From Burkholderiales bacterium (GTDB lineage: Bacteria; Pseudomonadota; Gammaproteobacteria; Burkholderiales; Burkholderiaceae_C), in the NCBI GenBank assembly GCA_028868305.1, contig JAGWUS010000022.1, forward strand, positions 1 through 55,926: a stretch of 55,926 nucleotides of DNA, written 5' to 3'. The stretch's first letter is position 1, and the number at the start of each line of letters is the position of its first letter. The position numbers and the translations under genes were made by a program. The notes beneath the pieces were generated by a model. The model was not told where the DNA came from. It saw nothing but the letters and a program-made list of their open reading frames with translations, and made no database searches. Positions 24,709-34,281 of the stretch are shown here, piece after piece.

Positions 24709-27700
24709 TCATCGTGCGAGCACTGCCTGCAGGGCCTTGCCTGTGTGGGTGCCTAGTTGCACCACCGCTTCGGGCGTTGCTGCAGCGACCACCTGCCCCC
24801 CGCCACTTCCACCATCAGGCCCGAGATCAATCACCCAGTCGGCCTCGGCAATTACGTCCAGGTCATGCTCGATGACCACCACGCTGTGGCCGCCATTGAC
24901 CAGGCGGTGCAGTACTTGGATGAGCTTCTCCACATCAGCCATGTGCAGGCCCACGGTGGGCTCGTCCAGCACGTAGAGAGTGTGCGGCACCTTGTTGCCC
25001 CGTCTGCCAATGTCGTCACGTACCTTGCTAAGTTCGGTTACCAGCTTGATACGCTGGGCCTCGCCACCGCTGAGCGTGGGTGAGGGTTGGCCCAGCGTGA
25101 GGTAGCCCAGGCCCACATCCTTCAGCAGTTGCAGCGGGTGGGCAATCACCGGCATGGCGGCAAAGAAGTCCACCGCTTCGTCCACTTCCATCTGCAGCAC
25201 ATCGCCAATGTTCTTGCCGCGCCAGGTGACGGCCAGCGTCTCGGGGTTGAAGCGCGCGCCCTTGCAGGTTTCGCACAGCACTTTCACATCGGGCAGGAAG
25301 CTCATGCCAATGGTGCGTATGCCCTGCCCTTCGCAACTTGGGCAACGCCCCTCGCCGGTGTTGAAGCTGAAGCGGTTGGCCGCGTAACCGCGCGCCTTGG
25401 CTTCCAGCGTGTCGGCAAAGAGTTTGCGGATGGTGTCCCAGAAACCGATGTAGGTGGCGGGGCAGCTGCGCGGTGTTTTACCAATCGGAGTTTGGTCTAC
25501 TTCGAGCACGCGGTCGACGGTCTCAAAACCGTCTACGCCGTCACAACCCGTCCACTGAATCTTCTCGCCTGCGTCCAGCGCGTCGCGACCGGCTTTGGTG
25601 CTGCGTTTTTGCACGGCCACTTGTACGTTGGCCAACAGCACGTCGCGCGCCAGGGTGGACTTGCCGGAGCCACTGACGCCGGTGATGGCGACCAAACGCT
25701 TGAGGGGCACATGGGCAGTGACGTTTTGCAGGTTATGGAGCTTGGCGCCGTGGACCGTGAGCCAGTCTATTTTGGGCCTTGCTGTGGCTGTGCCCGCATC
25801 GGATAGCCCGGCCGCAGGCTCCTCATGCATTGTCTGCGCAACTGCCAAATCGTCACCCACAGCAGGGCTACCCGCTGCTGCGACGGACATTTGGGCGGTG
25901 CGACGGTCGGCAAGGGCTGCGTATTCGGCGGCTACTTTGTTGCGTTCTGCAAGCTCGGCGTTCGCCATTTCGCTAGCGCTCACTTGCGCAGCAGCTGCGG
26001 CAGCCTTGGCGGCCTTTGCACTGAGTTTTTTAGTCGGTTTACCCGTGCCCGCGGCGGAGGCCGCTGCGCCGGGGGCCGATTTGGCAATCGCGAAGCGAGT
26101 GTATGAGGCCCCTGGCGTAGCGGCCTCCGCCGCATCGAGCGCCAAAGTCTCCGCATAAGAAACCATGCCCCGCCGCACAGCCAAAGGATGTTTCATCGCA
26201 TGCAAGAGGTAGCGCCCAGTCTGCGACTCAGGAGCGTTCTGCACATCGGCAATCGAGCCCTGCGCCACCAGCCGCCCACCGCGTTTGCCCGCGCTGGGCC
26301 CAATGTCGATGATGTGGTCCGCATGGCGAATGGTGTCTTCGTCGTGCTCCACCACCACCAGCGTGTTGCCCTTGTCGCTCAGGGACTGCAAAGCACCCAG
26401 CAAAATCTTGTTGTCCCGCGCATGCAGGCCAATGGTGGGCTCGTCCAGCACATAGCACACGCCCTGCAAATTACTGCCTAGCTGCGCCGCCAGACGAATG
26501 CGCTGCGCCTCGCCACCGCTGAGCGTGGGTGCCCCCCGGTCCAGCGTGAGGTAACCCAGGCCCACCTCTTCCAGGAACTCCAGCCGGCTCTTGATCTCAG
26601 GCACCAGGTCGCGCGCGATATCACCCTCGCGTGTGCTCATGCCGCCCACTACCTGTAGCGTCTGCACCCACTTGCGCACATCAGTCACGCTCAGGCGCGC
26701 AATGTCGGTGATGCCCACATTAGCGAACTTCACGTTGCGTGCGGTGGCGTTCAGGCGCGTACCGCTGCAGGTGGGACAGGTCGCGTCGTGCAGGTCTTCA
26801 ATGTCGGCCTCGGCAAAGGTCTGCTCGCGGCCCTTGTTGTCGTCGTCCTTCACGGAGTCGTCAAATACCTTGCGCTGTTCTTTGGTCAGCGCCACACCGG
26901 TGCCCACGCAGTCCGGGCACCTGCCATGCTTGCTGTTATAGGAGAACAGGCGTGGGTCCAACTCGGCATACGAAGTGCTGCACACCGGGCAGGCGCGCTT
27001 GGTGGAGAACACCTGCACCTTGCCAATGCCTGCAGCGGGCGTGCCAGCCTGCATGGCCTCGCGCAAACCGTCAATCTCGCTCAGGACATAGACCACGCCT
27101 TTGCCATGCGTGAGCGCATTGGCCAGCGCCTGGCGCAGGGCACCCTCGTCGGACGGAGTCACATCCAGGCTGGCCACTGGCAACTCGATGTTGTGTTCCT
27201 TGAAACGGTCGATGCGCGGGAAACTGGTCGTGGGCAGAAAGTTGCCATCCACCCGCAGGTGCGTGAACCCGCGTGGCCGCGCCCAATCCGCCAGCTCGGT
27301 GTACACACCCTTGCGCCCCTGCACCAGCGGTGCCAGCAGCCCAATGTGCTGGCCGCGGTAGTTCTTCAGCAACTGCGCCGCAATGCTGTCCGCCGACTGT
27401 GGCTCCACCGCCGCGCCGTCCTTGTAGCAATGCTGGGTGCCCAGCTTCACATACAGCAGACGCAGGAAGTGCCAGACCTCGGTGGTGGTACCCACCGTGG
27501 ACTTGCGCCCGCCGCGCGACAGGCGCTGCTCGATCGCAACGGTCGGTGGAATGCCATACACCGCATCCACCTCGGGCCGTCCTGCCGGTTGCACGATGGA
27601 GCGGGCATAGGCGTTGAGAGATTCGAGATAACGGCGCTGGCCTTCGTTGAACAGAATGTCAAACGCCAGCGTCGATTTACCCGACCCGGATACGCCCGTC

Positions 27701-30700
27701 ACAACACTGAACTTGCCGCGCGGAATATCCACCGACAAAGACTTGAGGTTGTGCTCCTTCGCATTCACGATACGAATGGAGTCATTTCCCCCCTCACTCC
27801 CCCCGCCCTCTCTCGCCCCCGCCGGGGCGAAAGAGGGAGCCTGAACAGCCACATTTGACCGCGCGTTTGAAGTGAAGGAATTACTAGCCCGCAGCCCATC
27901 CACCGCAGCGCGCACCAAGTATTTGGCTGAAGGCTCAGCCACCTCATGCACCACCCCCATTGCCGCCGCATAGTCGCGCAGTGCCTGCCCTGTATGGGAA
28001 GAAGCATGCAACATCACATCCTCTGGCGTGCCGTATGCCACCACTTCGCCACCTGCGTCACCCCCTTCGGGCCCCAAATCAATCAGCCAGTCCGACGCAC
28101 GAATCACATCCAGGTTGTGCTCAATCACCACCAGCGAATGACCTGCGTCCAGCAGCTTGCGCAGTGCGCGCATCAGCTTGGCAATGTCATCGAAGTGCAG
28201 GCCGGTGGTGGGCTCGTCCAGCATGAAGAGTGAACCGCGCCTGGCCAGAAACTGCATACTCGCGCTCTTGCCCTTGGCCGCTTCTGCCAGAAAACCCGCG
28301 AGCTTGAGGCGCTGTGCCTCGCCACCTGACAGCGTGGGCACCGGCTGCCCCAGCTTCACATACTCCAGCCCCACATCCACGATGGGCTGCAGCACGCGGA
28401 TCACATCGCGGTCACCTGGCCCCCACGCTCCGCCGCTTTGCGGGTCGCTGCCCCCCAAGGGGGCTTTTTTTCCTTGGGACGGCCCGGCGGAAAAAAGCTG
28501 AACAGCTTCGCTGACCGTCAGGTCCAGCACATCGGCCACATTCAGCGTACGTCCACCACGCTCAATGGTGACTTCCAGAATCTCGGGGCGATAGCGCTTG
28601 CCATCGCAGTCCGGGCAACGCAGGTACACGTCACTCAAGAACTGCATCTCCACATGCTCAAAGCCCGAGCCACCACAGGTGGGGCAACGGCCGTCGCCGC
28701 TGTTGAAGCTGAACTTGCTGGCGGTGTAGCTACGCTCCTTGGACAAGGCGGCGCCGGCAAACAGTTCACGGATCGCGTCCCACGCACCCACATAACTCAC
28801 AGGGTTCGAGCGCGCCGTTTTGCCGATGGGCGATTGATCGACAAACACCACTTCGCTCAATTGCTCCGCCCCCAACAGGCGTGTATGTGCGCCCGGTGTT
28901 TCGGTGGCCTTGCCAAAGTGGCGCAGAAGCGCGGGCGCCAGGACGTCCTGAATCAGCGTGGACTTGCCCGAGCCTGAAACCCCAGTCACGCAGACAAGAC
29001 GCTGCAATGGAATTTCCACCGACACGTTTTTCAGATTGTGCTCGGCCACGCCTTCCAGAATCAGGCGCGGCGTGTTGGGCACCACCATGCGCTTGAAGCC
29101 CATGCCCACCTGCTTGCGGCCGCCCAGGTAGGCACCGGTCAGGGTGTCCGCGCCCTTGAGCGCTTCGGTGCTGCCATCAAACACAATCTGCCCGCCTTTC
29201 TCACCCGGGCCGGGGCCCATGTCGATCATGCGGTCGGCGGCCAGCATCACCGCCGGGTCGTGCTCTACCACCACCAGCGTGTTGCCTGCATCGCGCAAGC
29301 GCTGCATGGCCACGATGATGCGGTTCATGTCGCGCGGGTGAAGGCCAATGCTGGGCTCGTCCAGCACAAACAGCGTATTCACGAGCGAGGTACCCAGTGC
29401 CGTGGTGAGGTTGATGCGCTGCACCTCGCCCCCGCTCAGTGTGCGGCTTTGCCGGTCCAGCGTGAGGTAGCCAATACCCACATCGCACAGGTATTTCAGA
29501 CGGGTACCGACTTCTTCGAACAGCAGCTTGAGTGTTTTCTGCTCGGCTTCGGATACGGTGTTTGCCCCTGGAGCGAAATCTGGCGAACGCGAAGCGGAGT
29601 CAGGGGTATCGGTGGGGGCCGATTTGGCAATCGCGAAGCGAGTGTATGAGGCCTCTGCCGGTACCCCTGACTCCGCCCCACGCACGCCCAATGTATCCAA
29701 CTGCCCCTGCAGCGAATCAAAAAACCGCTTTAGCTTGTCCAGCGACATCAGCATCATGTCGTGCAAGCACAGCCCCGGCAACGCCTCCAACTGGTCGCGC
29801 GTCCACTTCACACCCTGGGGCATGAAGCGCTTGGCCGGCGGCAGCACCGCGTCGGCCTGCGCCTTGGTGCCAATGCGCCACAGCAGGCTCTCGGTCTTCA
29901 GCCGTGCGCCGCCGCAAGTGCCGCACGGCGTGTAGCTGCGGTACTTGGACAAGAGCACGCGGATGTGCATCTTGTAGGCCTTGGTTTCCAGGTACTCGAA
30001 GAAGCGGTCCACACCAAACCAGTGCTGGTTCCACTTGCCGTTCCAGTTCGGCGAGCCTTTGTAAACCCAGTTTTTCTGTTCCTCGGTCAGCTTGTACCAG
30101 GGCGTATCGCGCGGAATGCCCGCAGCCTCGGCATGACGCATCAGGTCGTCCTGGCACTCCTGCCAGGCGGGGGTCTGCATCGGCTTGACGGCGCCCGCAC
30201 GCAGCGTGAGCTTGTCATTGGGAATCACCAGCCCATAGTCCACCCCCACCACACGTCCAAACCCCCGACAGGTCTCGCAGGCACCCACAGCAGAGTTGAA
30301 GCTGAACATGGAGGCTATGGGGTCGGTGTAGCGGATATCGCTCTGCGGGCAATGCAGACCGGTGGAAAAACGCCACAAAGTGGGTGCCGTATTTGCTACA
30401 GATTCAGGAGCTACTGGCACAGTATCGACCGGGGCTACAGCCTCATTCAATACATAAACGTTGAGCCGGCCGCTGCCACGCTTCAACGCGACTTCAATAG
30501 CTTCCAGCACGCGGGCCTTCTCCACACCGTCGATGCGGAAGCGATCGGCCACCACATCCAACACCTTGCGTGGTCCGCCAACGGTACCCACCTCGCGCTC
30601 CGCCTGCACCCGTGTGAAGCCACTGGCGCTCAGCCACTGCGTTAATTCCTCTTGGCTGGTTGTAGCGGGCAGCTCCACCGGAAAGGTCAGCACCAGCCGC

Positions 30701-31152
30701 GGCCCCGAAGCCTCAGCGGCGCGGCGCACCAATTCCGCATAAATGGTCTCGGGCGTGTCGTGCTGCACCGACAGCGCGGTGTCTTTGTCGAACAGGTTGC
30801 CAGCGCGGGAAAACAGCAGCTTCAGGTGGTCGTTGAGCTCCGTCATCGTGCCCACGGTGGAGCGACTGGAGCGCACGGGGTTGGTCTGGTCAATGGCGAT
30901 GGCCGGGGGCACGCCTTCCACCTTGTCTACCGCAGGCTTGTCCATGCGGTCCAGAAACTGTCGGGCGTAAGCAGAGAATGTTTCTACATAGCGGCGCTGA
31001 CCTTCGGCGTACAGCGTGTCGAAGACCAGGCTGGACTTGCCCGAGCCGCTGGGGCCAGTGACCACCGTCATTTCTCCGGTGCGAATGTCGAGGTCTAGAT
31101 TCTTGAGATTGTGCTGACGTGCTCCGCGGATGCGGATAATTCCCTGGGCCAT
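24709..31152 (-). CDS. uvrA: Double-length UvrA (two UvrA units fused)
   Basis: 2147 residues: two UvrA units in tandem, joined near residue 1100. There are four Walker A loops (GPSGSGKSS near 33, GVSGSGKST near 724, 1153 and 1824) and four ABC signatures ([44 protein letters not shown]), with CxxC zinc-finger pairs before the second and fourth ATPase domains. UvrA finds bulky DNA damage and loads UvrB; fused forms occur in Burkholderiales, apparently beside a normal uvrA, and their separate role is unsettled. Its unusual feature is five repeat-derived in-frame insertions (about residues 237-253, 492-519, 887-911, 1105-1115 and 1674-1700) and an Ala-rich linker near 1705-1780. No frameshift or stop is seen. 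Confidence 0.92.
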   Translation of the reverse strand: MAQGIIRIRGARQHNLKNLDLDIRTGEMTVVTGPSGSGKSSLVFDTLYAEGQRRYVETFSAYARQFLDRMDKPAVDKVEGVPPAIAIDQTNPVRSSRSTVGTMTELNDHLKLLFSRAGNLFDKDTALSVQHDTPETIYAELVRRAAEASGPRLVLTFPVELPATTSQEELTQWLSASGFTRVQAEREVGTVGGPRKVLDVVADRFRIDGVEKARVLEAIEVALKRGSGRLNVYVLNEAVAPVDTVPVAPESVANTAPTLWRFSTGLHCPQSDIRYTDPIASMFSFNSAVGACETCRGFGRVVGVDYGLVIPNDKLTLRAGAVKPMQTPAWQECQDDLMRHAEAAGIPRDTPWYKLTEEQKNWVYKGSPNWNGKWNQHWFGVDRFFEYLETKAYKMHIRVLLSKYRSYTPCGTCGGARLKTESLLWRIGTKAQADAVLPPAKRFMPQGVKWTRDQLEALPGLCLHDMMLMSLDKLKRFFDSLQGQLDTLGVRGAESGVPAEASYTRFAIAKSAPTDTPDSASRSPDFAPGANTVSEAEQKTLKLLFEEVGTRLKYLCDVGIGYLTLDRQSRTLSGGEVQRINLTTALGTSLVNTLFVLDEPSIGLHPRDMNRIIVAMQRLRDAGNTLVVVEHDPAVMLAADRMIDMGPGPGEKGGQIVFDGSTEALKGADTLTGAYLGGRKQVGMGFKRMVVPNTPRLILEGVAEHNLKNVSVEIPLQRLVCVTGVSGSGKSTLIQDVLAPALLRHFGKATETPGAHTRLLGAEQLSEVVFVDQSPIGKTARSNPVSYVGAWDAIRELFAGAALSKERSYTASKFSFNSGDGRCPTCGGSGFEHVEMQFLSDVYLRCPDCDGKRYRPEILEVTIERGGRTLNVADVLDLTVSEAVQLFSAGPSQGKKAPLGGSDPQSGGAWGPGDRDVIRVLQPIVDVGLEYVKLGQPVPTLSGGEAQRLKLAGFLAEAAKGKSASMQFLARRGSLFMLDEPTTGLHFDDIAKLMRALRKLLDAGHSLVVIEHNLDVIRASDWLIDLGPEGGDAGGEVVAYGTPEDVMLHASSHTGQALRDYAAAMGVVHEVAEPSAKYLVRAAVDGLRASNSFTSNARSNVAVQAPSFAPAGAREGGGSEGGNDSIRIVNAKEHNLKSLSVDIPRGKFSVVTGVSGSGKSTLAFDILFNEGQRRYLESLNAYARSIVQPAGRPEVDAVYGIPPTVAIEQRLSRGGRKSTVGTTTEVWHFLRLLYVKLGTQHCYKDGAAVEPQSADSIAAQLLKNYRGQHIGLLAPLVQGRKGVYTELADWARPRGFTHLRVDGNFLPTTSFPRIDRFKEHNIELPVASLDVTPSDEGALRQALANALTHGKGVVYVLSEIDGLREAMQAGTPAAGIGKVQVFSTKRACPVCSTSYAELDPRLFSYNSKHGRCPDCVGTGVALTKEQRKVFDDSVKDDDNKGREQTFAEADIEDLHDATCPTCSGTRLNATARNVKFANVGITDIARLSVTDVRKWVQTLQVVGGMSTREGDIARDLVPEIKSRLEFLEEVGLGYLTLDRGAPTLSGGEAQRIRLAAQLGSNLQGVCYVLDEPTIGLHARDNKILLGALQSLSDKGNTLVVVEHDEDTIRHADHIIDIGPSAGKRGGRLVAQGSIADVQNAPESQTGRYLLHAMKHPLAVRRGMVSYAETLALDAAEAATPGASYTRFAIAKSAPGAAASAAGTGKPTKKLSAKAAKAAAAAAQVSASEMANAELAERNKVAAEYAALADRRTAQMSVAAAGSPAVGDDLAVAQTMHEEPAAGLSDAGTATARPKIDWLTVHGAKLHNLQNVTAHVPLKRLVAITGVSGSGKSTLARDVLLANVQVAVQKRSTKAGRDALDAGEKIQWTGCDGVDGFETVDRVLEVDQTPIGKTPRSCPATYIGFWDTIRKLFADTLEAKARGYAANRFSFNTGEGRCPSCEGQGIRTIGMSFLPDVKVLCETCKGARFNPETLAVTWRGKNIGDVLQMEVDEAVDFFAAMPVIAHPLQLLKDVGLGYLTLGQPSPTLSGGEAQRIKLVTELSKVRDDIGRRGNKVPHTLYVLDEPTVGLHMADVEKLIQVLHRLVNGGHSVVVIEHDLDVIAEADWVIDLGPDGGSGGGQVVAAATPEAVVQLGTHTGKALQAVLAR
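26051..26133. repeat. Hairpin repeat family 2, copy in third/fourth ATPase linker of uvrA
   Basis: 27-bp arms 26051-26077 and 26107-26133 (two G-U pairs) enclose a 29-nt loop, GATTTGGC...AGTGTATGA, that is identical to the loop of the copy at 29594-29676. It is read on the minus strand as [13 protein letters not shown] flanked by Ala-rich arms. Confidence 0.92.
27806..27837. repeat. Palindromic C/G-rich element in uvrA inter-unit linker
   Basis: 14-bp arms CCCTCTCTCGCCCC and GGGGCGAAAGAGGG (one mismatch) with a 4-nt loop, within a C-rich stretch starting at 27788. The minus strand reads in frame through it as [11 protein letters not shown] between the two UvrA units. It resembles intergenic palindromes of GC-rich proteobacteria, here inside a gene. 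Confidence 0.75.
28420..28490 (-). repeat. Repeat family 3, copy in second ATPase of uvrA
   Basis: Shares CCCCCACGCTC, GCGGGTC, CTGCCCCCCAAGGGGGC, CTTGGGACGGCC and GGCGG in order with 39951-40025. On the minus strand both copies are read as [12 protein letters not shown]. Here it sits just before the [10 protein letters not shown]...LSGGE block of the second ATPase. Confidence 0.88.
29594..29676. repeat. Hairpin repeat family 2, copy in first ATPase of uvrA
   Basis: Arms 29594-29620 and 29650-29676 pair over 27 positions with four G-U pairs; the loop 29621-29649 equals that of 26078-26106 base for base. The arms differ from those of the other copy at about 11 of 27 positions, always with the matching change in the opposite arm. 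Read in frame as [14 protein letters not shown]. Confidence 0.92.
30394..30442 (+). repeat. Dispersed repeat family 1, copy near start of uvrA
   Basis: TGCTACAGATTCAGGAGCTA (30394-30413), GGCACA, then CCGGGGCTACAGCC (30429-30442) in family order on the plus strand. The gene reads through it on the other strand as [19 protein letters not shown], a Pro/Val/Ala stretch at residues about 237-253 that looks unlike the conserved flanks. Confidence 0.7.
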
Positions 31153-31200
31153 TGTGAATGCTCTTTCCGGAGGAGGAGAGACATTCTAGGCACTACAACA

Positions 31201-31665
31201 TCACCCTTTAAGGGCACGCTCCAATTCTTCTGCAGCCTTGACGCCCACGGCATCCCGGATTTTTGGGAAAAGCTTGATCAGGTCGCTCAAGCCGGCTGCA
31301 GACTCAACCGAGAGATTGAGCATAAACCCGCGCAACCCCAGACTGGCGGTTAACTGGGTCGCCAGGGCCTTGGCATCCTGGTAACGGTCTTGCTCACTCC
31401 GAAGTGGCTTGGCGGGCGCTGCCCCTCCCGACAATGGCATCGGCATGGTGCCCGTCGATTCACCCGGTGCAAGTGCGAGGAAGCCGTTGCTGAGCATGGC
31501 ATCCACGTCGGCCTGCGTCACCCCCATGCCGGAGGTGGCGGTCAGCACCTGTTCGACGGTTTTATGGCCATCGAACAGAATGAAGGTTGAACGTTGTCGT
31601 ACAGAAAAAAGGGGCGAACGCTCTTTGAATGCCTGTTGGCCTGTCTCTGTCTTTATAAAGCGCAT
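31201..31665 (-). CDS. Conserved-looking hypothetical protein, 154 residues
   Basis: A soluble protein without signal peptide or membrane segment. The N-terminal half (RSTFILFDGHKTVEQVL...VTQADVDAMLSNGFLA) resembles a small winged-helix or PqqD-like fold predicting a regulatory or scaffold role; then a Pro/Ala-rich hinge (residues about 70-85) and a helical C-terminal half. No catalytic motif is evident and I cannot name it. It starts at ATG 31665 and ends 49 bases before the start of uvrA on the same strand, so it could be co-transcribed with uvrA. Confidence 0.7.
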   Translation of the reverse strand: MRFIKTETGQQAFKERSPLFSVRQRSTFILFDGHKTVEQVLTATSGMGVTQADVDAMLSNGFLALAPGESTGTMPMPLSGGAAPAKPLRSEQDRYQDAKALATQLTASLGLRGFMLNLSVESAAGLSDLIKLFPKIRDAVGVKAAEELERALKG

Positions 31666-31710
31666 GGCGGCATTCTAGGGGTGAAAAGTCCCTGCCCGCC
31701 AGGGTATTTG

Positions 31711-31884
31711 TTACTTTTGCGCGCTGGCCGGTGCCTCCGGTGCTGACGCAGCCTTGACAGGGGCCTCGGAATGTGTGGCATCCACGCCATGCTTTTCACC
31801 GCTCATATCAATGTCACCACCCTTGCTGAGAATGAACAAGGCCAGCCCCGCAAACACCGCAAATCCCACTGCAATTTTCCACAT
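31711..31884 (-). CDS. Small single-pass membrane protein, 57 residues
   Basis: ATG 31884 gives MWKIAVGFAVFAGLALFIL, one membrane helix at the very N-terminus, followed by a short hydrophilic segment (GGDIDMSGEKHGVD) and an Ala/Pro/Ser tail. The terminator of the upstream transporter gene lies just before it. It probably exposes its tail to the periplasm. Function unknown. Confidence 0.65.
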   Translation of the reverse strand: MWKIAVGFAVFAGLALFILSKGGDIDMSGEKHGVDATHSEAPVKAASAPEAPASAQK

Positions 31885-31900
31885 ACTATTTCTTTCAATT

Positions 31901-31924
31901 AAAAAGGGCTCCACAAGAGAGCCC
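31901..31924 (-). terminator. Rho-independent terminator of the MHS transporter gene
   Basis: On the minus strand GGGCTC-TCTTGTG-GAGCCC is followed by TTTTTAA, about 50 bases after the transporter stop codon. It ends transcription before the small membrane protein gene. Confidence 0.88.
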
Positions 31925-31975
31925 GTCCATACACCCCGGTCCGCATGGGACCAGGGCCGTTAACTCAACTCACAC

Positions 31976-33631
31976 TCAGTCGTTGGCGTAGATATCCACG
32001 TCCTTGGTTTCCTTGACGAACAGCATGCCGATGACGAAAGTCATACCGGCAACGACGATCGGATACCACAGTCCGTTGTACATATTTCCGGTTTGTGCCA
32101 CGATCGCGAAGGCCGTCGTGGGCAGCAAGCCACCGAACCAGCCGTTACCGATGTGGTAGGGCAGGCTCATCGAGGTGTAGCGGATACGGGTTGGGAACAT
32201 TTCCACCAACATGGCGGCAATAGGACCGTACACCATGGTCACCAGAATCACCAGGTAGGTGAGGATCAGGATCACAGTAACCTTGTCGAACTTGGCCATG
32301 TCCGCCTTGGCGGGGTAGTTGGCTGCCTTCAGTGCATCGCCCAGGGCCTTGTTGAACTCATCTGCCTTGACCTTGGCCTCTTCCTTGGAAACGCCTTTGA
32401 CGGTGTAACCCTGGATAACGGTACCACCCACAGTAACGGTCGCGGGTGTGCCAGCGGCAAGTACTTCGTTCTCATAGCTCACAGAGCGACCTGCCAGTGC
32501 CTGCTTGGCGATATCGCACGAGCTGGTGAACTTGACGGTACCTGTGGGGTTGAACTGGAACGAGCACTCCTTGGGGTCAGCATGCACCACCACTTTGGCA
32601 GCAGCTTGCGCAGCGGCCAGATCAGGGTTGGCAGCCTTGGTCAAGGCCGTGAATACCGGGAAGTAAGTCACCACCGCCAGCAGGCAGCCTGCCATGATGA
32701 TCGGCTTGCGGCCGATCTTGTCAGACAGGGAGCCGAAGAACACGAAGAACGGTGTGCCGATAATTAAGGAGACAGCCACCATGATGTTGGCAGTCGCACC
32801 GTCCACCTTCAGCGATTGTGTCAGGAAGAACAGAGCATAGAACTGGCCAGAGTACCAGACTACCGCTTGACCAGCGGTCAGGCCGATCAGGGCCAGAATC
32901 ACAATCTTCAGATTTTTCCACTGACCGAAAGATTCGGACAGGGGGGCCTTGGAAGTCTTGCCTTCAGCCTTCATCTTGGTAAAAGCAGGCGACTCGTTCA
33001 TGCTCAATCGGATGTAGACCGAAACGGCCAACAGAAGAATGGACACGATGAACGGAACGCGCCAACCCCACTCAGCAAAAGCAGCTTCGCCGATGGCTGT
33101 ACGTGTGCCCAAAATCACCATAAGGGATAAGAACAGGCCCAAAGTCGCTGTAGTCTGAATCCAGGAGGTATAGGCGCCGCGCTTGCCATGGGGCGAGTGC
33201 TCGGCCACATAGGTAGCAGCACCACCGTACTCACCGCCCAGTGCCAGGCCTTGCAGCAAGCGCAGGACGATCAGGATGACAGGCGCTGCCACGCCGATGG
33301 AAGCGTAGTTGGGCAGCACACCCACGATAAAGGTGGACAAGCCCATGATCAGGATAGTGACCAGGAAGGTGTACTTGCGACCGATCATGTCGCCCAGACG
33401 GCCAAACACCAGTGCGCCGAAAGGACGCACGATGAAACCTGCCGCGAAAGCCAGCAGCGCAAAAATGAAAGCTGAACCTTCATCCAGACCACTGAAAAAC
33501 TGCTTGGCAATGATGGCTGCCAAAGAACCGTACAGATAAAAGTCGTACCACTCAAAAACGGTACCGAGCGAAGAAGCGAAGATAACTTTCTTCTCTTCTG
33601 CGGTCATCGGCCGTGGGGCTGCTGTTGCCAT
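31976..33631 (-). CDS. MHS-family MFS transporter (metabolite:H+ symporter)
   Basis: 551 residues from ATG 33631, preceded by AGGAG. The N-terminus (FASSLGTVFEWYDFYLYGSL) is the MHS-family opening, and FGRLGDMIGRKYTF the MFS signature. Relatives import organic acids, proline/betaine or shikimate with protons. Between the ninth and tenth helices there is a loop of about 115 residues, probably periplasmic, with two Cys (CSFQF...SSCD) that could pair. The substrate is not determinable; the divergent acetate-type symporter suggests an organic acid. Confidence 0.88.
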   Translation of the reverse strand: MATAAPRPMTAEEKKVIFASSLGTVFEWYDFYLYGSLAAIIAKQFFSGLDEGSAFIFALLAFAAGFIVRPFGALVFGRLGDMIGRKYTFLVTILIMGLSTFIVGVLPNYASIGVAAPVILIVLRLLQGLALGGEYGGAATYVAEHSPHGKRGAYTSWIQTTATLGLFLSLMVILGTRTAIGEAAFAEWGWRVPFIVSILLLAVSVYIRLSMNESPAFTKMKAEGKTSKAPLSESFGQWKNLKIVILALIGLTAGQAVVWYSGQFYALFFLTQSLKVDGATANIMVAVSLIIGTPFFVFFGSLSDKIGRKPIIMAGCLLAVVTYFPVFTALTKAANPDLAAAQAAAKVVVHADPKECSFQFNPTGTVKFTSSCDIAKQALAGRSVSYENEVLAAGTPATVTVGGTVIQGYTVKGVSKEEAKVKADEFNKALGDALKAANYPAKADMAKFDKVTVILILTYLVILVTMVYGPIAAMLVEMFPTRIRYTSMSLPYHIGNGWFGGLLPTTAFAIVAQTGNMYNGLWYPIVVAGMTFVIGMLFVKETKDVDIYAND

Positions 33632-33972
33632 AGATGGGTCTCCTATTAGAAATATATCCAACCGACCAACACGGTCAGGTGGGCAGACTATGTGCACGAC
33701 TTCTGACCCCTATCTGACGGCCATCCAACGCCAGCTTGCGGCCAGCTGAACACCAACTTACAAAGCAAGTATTAACCCTTGCAACTAATTTCCCATGATG
33801 AAAAATTTCAGAAAATTGGGGCGCAAAGCAACCATTTGCATGAAGCCACTCCTAGGGAAAGTCCCAATATTTCCGACTTTTTAGTAAGGACTTAGTCAGA
33901 CCTGACAACCATCATCCAGCCTCTACAGCGACCGGTTTGGTGCGTTGTTACCCCCCATTCAAGGAGTCGAAC
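33632..33972. other. 341-base divergent promoter region, MHS transporter / DUF485-actP
   Basis: No gene is visible. It is markedly AT-richer than its surroundings, as expected for control DNA. Short inverted pieces occur (TAGGGAAAGTCCCAA around 33851-33866, and TAAGGACTTAGTCAGACCTGAC around 33884-33905), possible operator sites for unknown regulators. I could not place a sigma-70 or sigma-54 promoter with confidence. An AAGGAG at 33961-33966 serves the DUF485 gene. Confidence 0.5.
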
Positions 33973-34281
33973 ATGAGTGATCCCGTTGTGGACAAAATCC
34001 AGAGTCATCCCAAGTACCTGGAACTGAAGAAGAAGCGCAACAGCTTCGGCTGGCTGCTTACCATCCTGATGATGGTCGTGTACTACGGCTACATTGCCCT
34101 GATCGCCTTTGACAAGCAGTTCCTGGCACAGCGCATCGGCGCCGGCGTGACGTCTTTTGGCGTTCCCATCGGGCTGGGCGTCATCCTTTTCACCATATTG
34201 ATTACTGCGATTTACGTGCGCCGCGCCAACAGCGAGTTTGACAACCTGACTGCTGCCATTCTGAAAGACGTGTCCAAATGA
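33973..34281 (+). CDS. DUF485 membrane protein, partner of ActP
   Basis: 102 residues from ATG 33973 with AAGGAG 6 bases upstream. Two transmembrane segments (about 24-46 and 60-82) follow a charged N-terminus ([16 protein letters not shown]) typical of DUF485/YjcH proteins. These genes nearly always precede the acetate symporter. Here the ATG of actP overlaps the stop (ATGA). A role in assembly or function of the symporter is inferred from that linkage. Confidence 0.93.
   Translation: MSDPVVDKIQSHPKYLELKKKRNSFGWLLTILMMVVYYGYIALIAFDKQFLAQRIGAGVTSFGVPIGLGVILFTILITAIYVRRANSEFDNLTAAILKDVSK

Noticed and set aside
24709..31152. Two separate uvrA genes or a frameshifted gene
   Set aside because: The frame is open through both units with all four ATPase sites intact, and there is no internal start with a ribosome binding site at the junction.
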